A stretch of DNA of 9,762 bases from Deferribacteres bacterium. Lineage in GTDB: Bacteria; Nitrospirota; Thermodesulfovibrionia; UBA6902. Under the pieces are notes generated by a model, which saw only the letters and a list, made by a program, of their open reading frames with translations, was not told the origin of the DNA and did not search any database. The DNA is taken from assembly GCA_030598625.1 (NCBI GenBank), contig JAUVPO010000052.1, forward strand, positions 1 to 9,762. Reading direction: 5' to 3'. A program made the translations under genes and the position numbers. Numbering within the stretch: the stretch's first letter is position 1; every line of letters starts with the position of its first letter. Shown piece after piece: positions 6,209 to 9,762 of this stretch.

Positions 6209-7630
6209 TTATTTTCCTTTATTCCGGACCCTGCGTTTCCCGTTTCTGACCTTTAAAAACTCTTCGCCGATTTTCCATACATCACCGGCCCCCAAAGTCA
6301 GCAGCGTATCCGCATCCCTCAATTCCTCACCAAGATATGCGAGTATCTCATCTTTATCTTTTATATGCCTGATGTCCTTGTGTGTATTCTTGATTCCCTT
6401 AAATAAAAGTTCCGAATCTATCCCCGGCAGCGGCTTTTCACCTGCGGGATATATGTCCATCAATACCACCTTGTCGGCGTCTCTAAAGGCGTTAAAAAAA
6501 TCACCAAGCAGGTCCCTTGTCCTCGTATACCGGTGAGGCTGAAAAAGGACAATCAGCCTGCCTTCGTTATTCCCGTTTTTACCTCCCTGAATAATCGCTT
6601 CTTTTATGGCCCTCAATGTCGCGTTAATCTCCACGGGATGGTGTCCGTAATCATCGATTACATTAATCCCGGAAACCGTACCTTTAAGCTCAAATCGCCT
6701 TTGAACGCCGCTAAAATTTCTGAGAGCATCCCTTACGGTATCCATGCCGATCTCAAGCTCGCCGGCAACCGCAATGGCGGCAAGACTATTACACACATTG
6801 TGAGAGCCGATAAGGGGCACTTCGAATAATCCAAGCGATCTGTCATTTAAAACAGCCTCGAATATTGACCTGAGACCGTCTGTTCTGATATTTTTTGCCA
6901 TGAGATCCATGCCTTTGCTTAATCCATATGTAACAAACCTTCTCCGCATCTTCGGCAAAAGCTCTTTTATGTGCTCATTGTCGCCATATACTATTGAGAG
7001 TCCGTAAAACGGCACTTTATTCATAAATGAAAGAAAGGCTTCTTTTATTTCATCAATGCTCCTGAAAAAATCCATGTGTTCTCTGTCAATGTTCGTTACA
7101 ACGGCAATAGTTGGTGAAAGTCTCAGGAAAGAGCCGTCGCTTTCATCCGCCTCGGCTACAAGGAAATCGCCCTGTCCGAGTTTCGCGTTACTCCCTATCC
7201 CCTTCAACTTACCGCCTATCACAACCGTAGGGTCCAGCTCACCTTCACCGAGAACGCTTGCGATCAGGGAAGTCGTTGTTGTCTTCCCGTGCGCGCCCGC
7301 AATGAGCACCCCGTATTTGAGTCTTGCAAGTTCCGCGAGCATTTCCACCCTGCGTATGACAGGGATGGTCAATTTTCTCGCAGCCGCCACCTCGGGATTA
7401 TCGGGGGTGACCGCCGAAGATATAACAACTACATCCGCATTTTTTATGTTTTCCGGCTTATGACCAATATTTATCTTAATGCCCCTTTTTTTTAATCTTT
7501 TTGTAGTTTCAGAGGCCCTTAAATCCGAGCCTACAACTTTATAGCCGAGATTTTTCAGCACCTCGGCGATACCGCTCATGCCAACGCCGCCTATTCCTAC
7601 AAAATGAATTCTTTCAAATCTTTTGTACAT
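6209..7630 (-). CDS. murC: UDP-N-acetylmuramate--L-alanine ligase MurC
   Basis: MurC is the first amino-acid-adding Mur ligase: it attaches L-Ala to UDP-MurNAc with ATP in the cytoplasm. The 473-residue length is typical. Domain 1 carries the nucleotide-sugar loop HFVGIGGVGMSGIAEVL (9-25). Domain 2 has the ATP P-loop AGAHGKTTTTSLI (111-123), EADESDGSF (160-168) and TNIDREHMDFF (179-189). Domain 3 starts near GVQRRFELKG (308-317), followed by DDYGHHPVEI (326-335), FQPHRYTRTRDL (363-374) and TLGAGDVWKIG (446-456). These are the MurC-specific forms of the Mur ligase motifs, which separates it from MurD, MurE and MurF. The C-terminus is a very basic tail (VRNGKRRVRNKGK) whose codons also contain the murB ribosome binding site. 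The ATG is 24 nt after the murG stop, and a small inverted repeat spans that junction. Confidence 0.98.
   Translation of the reverse strand: MYKRFERIHFVGIGGVGMSGIAEVLKNLGYKVVGSDLRASETTKRLKKRGIKINIGHKPENIKNADVVVISSAVTPDNPEVAAARKLTIPVIRRVEMLAELARLKYGVLIAGAHGKTTTTSLIASVLGEGELDPTVVIGGKLKGIGSNAKLGQGDFLVAEADESDGSFLRLSPTIAVVTNIDREHMDFFRSIDEIKEAFLSFMNKVPFYGLSIVYGDNEHIKELLPKMRRRFVTYGLSKGMDLMAKNIRTDGLRSIFEAVLNDRSLGLFEVPLIGSHNVCNSLAAIAVAGELEIGMDTVRDALRNFSGVQRRFELKGTVSGINVIDDYGHHPVEINATLRAIKEAIIQGGKNGNNEGRLIVLFQPHRYTRTRDLLGDFFNAFRDADKVVLMDIYPAGEKPLPGIDSELLFKGIKNTHKDIRHIKDKDEILAYLGEELRDADTLLTLGAGDVWKIGEEFLKVRNGKRRVRNKGK
6215..6220 (-). promoter_or_regulatory. Ribosome binding site supporting the TTG start of murB
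   Basis: AAAGGA on the minus strand lies 10 nt before the TTG at 6204, within the last codons of murC. It favours TTG over the downstream ATG at 6189, which is about 25 nt from this site and has no better one nearby. Confidence 0.5.
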
Positions 7631-7638
7631 AATATTTC

Positions 7639-7674
7639 ATCCCGCCGGATGACGTTAAGACGAACACCCGGGAT
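7639..7674 (-). promoter_or_regulatory. Possible coupling hairpin at the murG-murC junction
   Basis: ATCCCG and CGGGAT (on the plus strand 7639-7644 and 7669-7674) form a 6-bp inverted repeat with a 24-nt loop. In the minus-strand transcript the murG stop codon lies in the loop. The 3' arm contains the GGGAT just upstream of the murC ATG. Such an arrangement could hide the murC initiation region until ribosomes finish murG. The stem is short and the Shine-Dalgarno match poor, so this is a tentative reading. Confidence 0.25.
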
Positions 7675-8815
7675 CCATATAATGGAACCAATCTTTTTTA
7701 AATTCCGTTTCAACTTTACCCTTTTTTTTTAAAAGCGCCGATATAAGCTCGACAATTTTTTTCGCTGCATCGCCACTACCGAGAGATTTGCATGTACGTT
7801 CCATCTCTCCTATTGCATCAGGATCTCTTACTAAGTATTTGATAAGATCGGAAAGTGTTTTACCGTTAAGGTCTTTGTCAAGAATCATCTGCGCTGCGCC
7901 TATATCCAGAAGTTTTCTCGCATTGATCTCCTGATGATTGCCTGCCGCAAAAGGAAACGGCACGAGTATGGCGGCTTTTCCACAAGCCGTCAGTTCCGCA
8001 ACGGTAGTCGCCCCTGCCCTTGAAATAATAAGGTCCGCAACCGCATAGGCATCTGCCATTTCATATGCAAAAGGCAAAACAGTGCCCTTAAATTCCCTCA
8101 ACCGGTAAGCTTTCTTCACGGAATCAAAATCTTTATTCCCCGTTTGATGCAAGAACTGGATCCTGTCTCTGAAAGGTTCCAGATATACAAGCGCGTCACT
8201 TACCGCGTCGTTAATATGGGTCGCGCCTGAACTGCCGCCAAATATAAATATGGTAAACCGTTCTTTATCAAGACTGAAATTCCTGCAACCTCTTTCTCTG
8301 TCACCTTCCAATATCTCTTTTCTCACGGGATTACCGGTAAGATACGTTTTATGTCGAGGAAAAAATTTCATGCTTTCATGGTGCGTTACCGCCACGGTGT
8401 CGACAAATTTCCCGAGCGTCTTATTTGTAAGGCCCGGGACAGCGTTTTGTTCATGGATTATCGTGTGGATACCCAGCAATTTCGCGCATAAAACAACGGG
8501 GCCCGAACTATACCCCCCGACACCGATAACCAGTTCCGGTTTAAGGTCTTTTATTATCCCGTAAGAATCTTTAAAAGATAACGGGGCCTTAAAGATCGCT
8601 CTAATGGTTTTATAAAAACTTTTACCTACGACTCCTTCGGACCTGATAAATCTGATATCATATCCCTCCACGGGAATTATTCTCGCCTCTATCCCCTTTG
8701 CGGTCCCGACAAAAGTGACCGTTACGTCGGCAATCCTTCTTTTCAGTTCCCTGGCAATTGCAACCGCCGGGAAAACATGCCCTCCCGTGCCGCCTCCCGC
8801 TATGACGATATTCAT
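7655..8815 (-). CDS. murG: UDP-GlcNAc:lipid I N-acetylglucosaminyltransferase MurG
   Basis: MurG is a peripheral inner-membrane GT-B glycosyltransferase that adds GlcNAc to lipid I, giving lipid II, the substrate flipped and polymerised outside. The 386-residue protein has the N-terminal glycine loop IAGGGTGGHVFPAVAIA (5-21), the second loop VIGVGGYSSGPVV (96-108), HEQNAVPGLTNK (121-132), TGNPVRKEI (160-168), the third glycine loop FGGSSGATHIND (192-203) and the UDP-GlcNAc-binding segment SRAGATTVAELTACGKAAILVPFP (265-288), followed by GNHQEINARKL. Length and motif spacing are normal apart from a C-terminal extension of about 20 residues (ETEFKKDWFHYMDPGCSS) of no known role. Its ATG overlaps the ftsW stop as ATGA, with AAGGGA 5 nt upstream, which is typical of coupled translation of flippase/polymerase and precursor genes in this cluster. 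Confidence 0.98.
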   Translation of the reverse strand: MNIVIAGGGTGGHVFPAVAIARELKRRIADVTVTFVGTAKGIEARIIPVEGYDIRFIRSEGVVGKSFYKTIRAIFKAPLSFKDSYGIIKDLKPELVIGVGGYSSGPVVLCAKLLGIHTIIHEQNAVPGLTNKTLGKFVDTVAVTHHESMKFFPRHKTYLTGNPVRKEILEGDRERGCRNFSLDKERFTIFIFGGSSGATHINDAVSDALVYLEPFRDRIQFLHQTGNKDFDSVKKAYRLREFKGTVLPFAYEMADAYAVADLIISRAGATTVAELTACGKAAILVPFPFAAGNHQEINARKLLDIGAAQMILDKDLNGKTLSDLIKYLVRDPDAIGEMERTCKSLGSGDAAKKIVELISALLKKKGKVETEFKKDWFHYMDPGCSS

Positions 8816-9762
8816 CTTCTTCCCTTCATATAACGATGTCCGACCCGCAATCCATTCGCGGATATTCCCCCCTCGCCCGCCCTGTTCTCATTACTTGTTG
8901 ATATACTGATAAGCACTCCGGCGGCAATCATGTTAACAAGAAGCGCTGATCCACCGTAGCTGATAAAGGGCAAGGGCAACCCCTTTGTCGGCATCAAGCC
9001 TGTTGATACGGCAAAATTTATAATAGCCTGCACTCCTATCATGATTGACAGCCCAATGGCTAAAAGATAGCTGAAAGGGTCGCCTGTCCGCGCAGCTACC
9101 CGTACACCTTTTATAAATAGCCACAGAAAAACGCCAAGGACCGACAATGCCCCGATCAGGCCGAGTTCTTCCCCTATTAAGGAGAAAATAAAGTCAGTAT
9201 GCACTTCCGGCAAAAAATACAATTTCTGCTTGCTCCCACCAAGACCGACCCCGAAAAATCCTCCGTTCCCAAAGGCGATAAAAGACTGTACAAGTTGAAA
9301 CCCGCAGTCAAAAGGGTCCTCCCATGGATCGACAAAACACATGATTCTTTTCATCCTGTATAAAGAGGACACGAGAAGCATGTAAACAGCGGGAAGAGAA
9401 AAAAGAACCAGTGCGCCTATATGGCTTAATCTTGCCCCGCCCAGAATCAAAAGGCCGATAGTAAGAATTCCAAGATTCATTACCGCCCCGAAGTCGGGCT
9501 GAAGCATAATAATCCCCTGGAAAACAAGCATGACACCAACCGGGACCATAATGCCGTATCGAAAGTCCTTCATTCTGTGAATGTTTTTATCCATATAATC
9601 CGCAAGGAATAAAACCATTATTATCTTTGCAAGCTCGGACGGCTGAAAAGTAGTAGGCCATAATCTGAGCCACCTTCTTGCTCCGTTCCCTGAAATTCCA
9701 ATACCGGGGACAAATACTAACGCCACAAGTATCAAAGACACTGCCAATAATATGTAAACAAA
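8812..9762 (-). CDS. ftsW: Septal peptidoglycan glycosyltransferase FtsW (5' end missing at window edge)
   Basis: FtsW is a SEDS-family polytopic membrane protein that polymerises lipid II into septal glycan together with its partner transpeptidase (FtsI/PBP3). The visible 316 residues run in frame to the right edge with no start. A TTG at 9747 is simply an internal Leu codon; the missing part is probably the first membrane segment or two. SEDS signatures visible are VPGIG...NGARRWL, FQPSELAKIIMVLFLADYM, LQPDFGAVM, QSFIAFGNGGFFGVGLGGSKQK, PEVHTDFIFSLIGEELGLIG (the Asp codon at 9193-9195 matches the essential SEDS Asp) and GLPLPFISYGGSALLVNM. About nine hydrophobic segments can be picked out, and the C-terminal tail is short and basic. 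RodA is the main alternative, but the position next to murG and the other fts genes makes FtsW the better call. Confidence 0.95.
   Translation of the reverse strand, partial: FVYILLAVSLILVALVFVPGIGISGNGARRWLRLWPTTFQPSELAKIIMVLFLADYMDKNIHRMKDFRYGIMVPVGVMLVFQGIIMLQPDFGAVMNLGILTIGLLILGGARLSHIGALVLFSLPAVYMLLVSSLYRMKRIMCFVDPWEDPFDCGFQLVQSFIAFGNGGFFGVGLGGSKQKLYFLPEVHTDFIFSLIGEELGLIGALSVLGVFLWLFIKGVRVAARTGDPFSYLLAIGLSIMIGVQAIINFAVSTGLMPTKGLPLPFISYGGSALLVNMIAAGVLISISTSNENRAGEGGISANGLRVGHRYMKGRR
8821..8826 (-). promoter_or_regulatory. Ribosome binding site of murG
   Basis: AAGGGA on the minus strand lies 5 nt before the murG ATG, inside the last codons of ftsW. It confirms the start that overlaps the ftsW stop codon (ATGA). 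Confidence 0.6.

Noticed and set aside
3171..8909. Plus-strand open frames opposite ftsA, ddl, murB, murC, murG and ftsW
   Set aside because: Same reason: antisense shadows with no recognisable protein features.
8933..9124. A 63-codon minus-strand frame inside ftsW
   Set aside because: It is out of frame within a conserved SEDS protein, and its translation has no membrane or domain pattern.
9745..9747. TTG as the start of ftsW
   Set aside because: The frame stays open to the window edge, and the residues upstream continue a hydrophobic membrane segment expected in FtsW. The true start is outside the window.
1..9762. CRISPR arrays, insertion sequences, tRNA or rRNA genes, toxin-antitoxin or defence modules
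   Set aside because: I saw no repeated spacer pattern, transposase, terminal repeats or RNA-gene signatures. The window is almost entirely a core division and cell-wall operon.

Overview
The window is dominated by a complete-looking stretch of a bacterial division and cell wall (dcw) cluster. It lies entirely on the minus strand and occupies roughly 932-9762. Read in the direction of transcription, from the right edge leftwards, the order is ftsW (5' end cut by the window edge), murG, murC, murB, ddl, ftsQ, ftsA, ftsZ. Genes overlap or sit 2-24 nt apart, except for a 72-nt gap before ftsZ. This suggests one long operon with translational coupling at several junctions. FtsZ closes the cluster, and an inverted repeat that looks like an intrinsic terminator begins immediately after its stop codon.

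Together the genes cover two linked jobs. MurC, MurB, Ddl and MurG belong to peptidoglycan precursor synthesis: UDP-MurNAc formation and L-Ala addition, the D-Ala-D-Ala dipeptide, and lipid II. FtsW, FtsQ, FtsA and FtsZ belong to the divisome: septal glycan polymerase, POTRA-type bitopic linker, membrane tether and tubulin-like ring protein.

The left 0.9 kb is different. It holds a short unrecognised open frame (7-147), about 110 nt with no convincing content, and a plus-strand PAS-domain sequence (257-865). The PAS sequence begins in the middle of one PAS domain without a start codon, then continues through a whole second PAS domain and a coiled coil. I read it as the 3' remnant of a multi-PAS sensory protein, possibly still translatable from an internal ATG at 398. 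It converges on ftsZ.

The organism is a bacterium of moderate to lowish GC (my impression, not a calculation). The MurG, FtsA and FtsQ sequences and the tight mur-fts order would fit a diderm lineage such as Nitrospirota, Desulfobacterota or a related candidate phylum, but I cannot settle the taxonomy from the sequence alone. I see no mobile element, CRISPR array, tRNA or rRNA, and no obviously new multi-gene system. The most interesting details are small: unusual residues at the guanine-binding pocket of FtsZ, an extra segment of about 30 residues in FtsA, a charged insertion in Ddl, two TTG start codons, and the decayed PAS gene beside a core operon.
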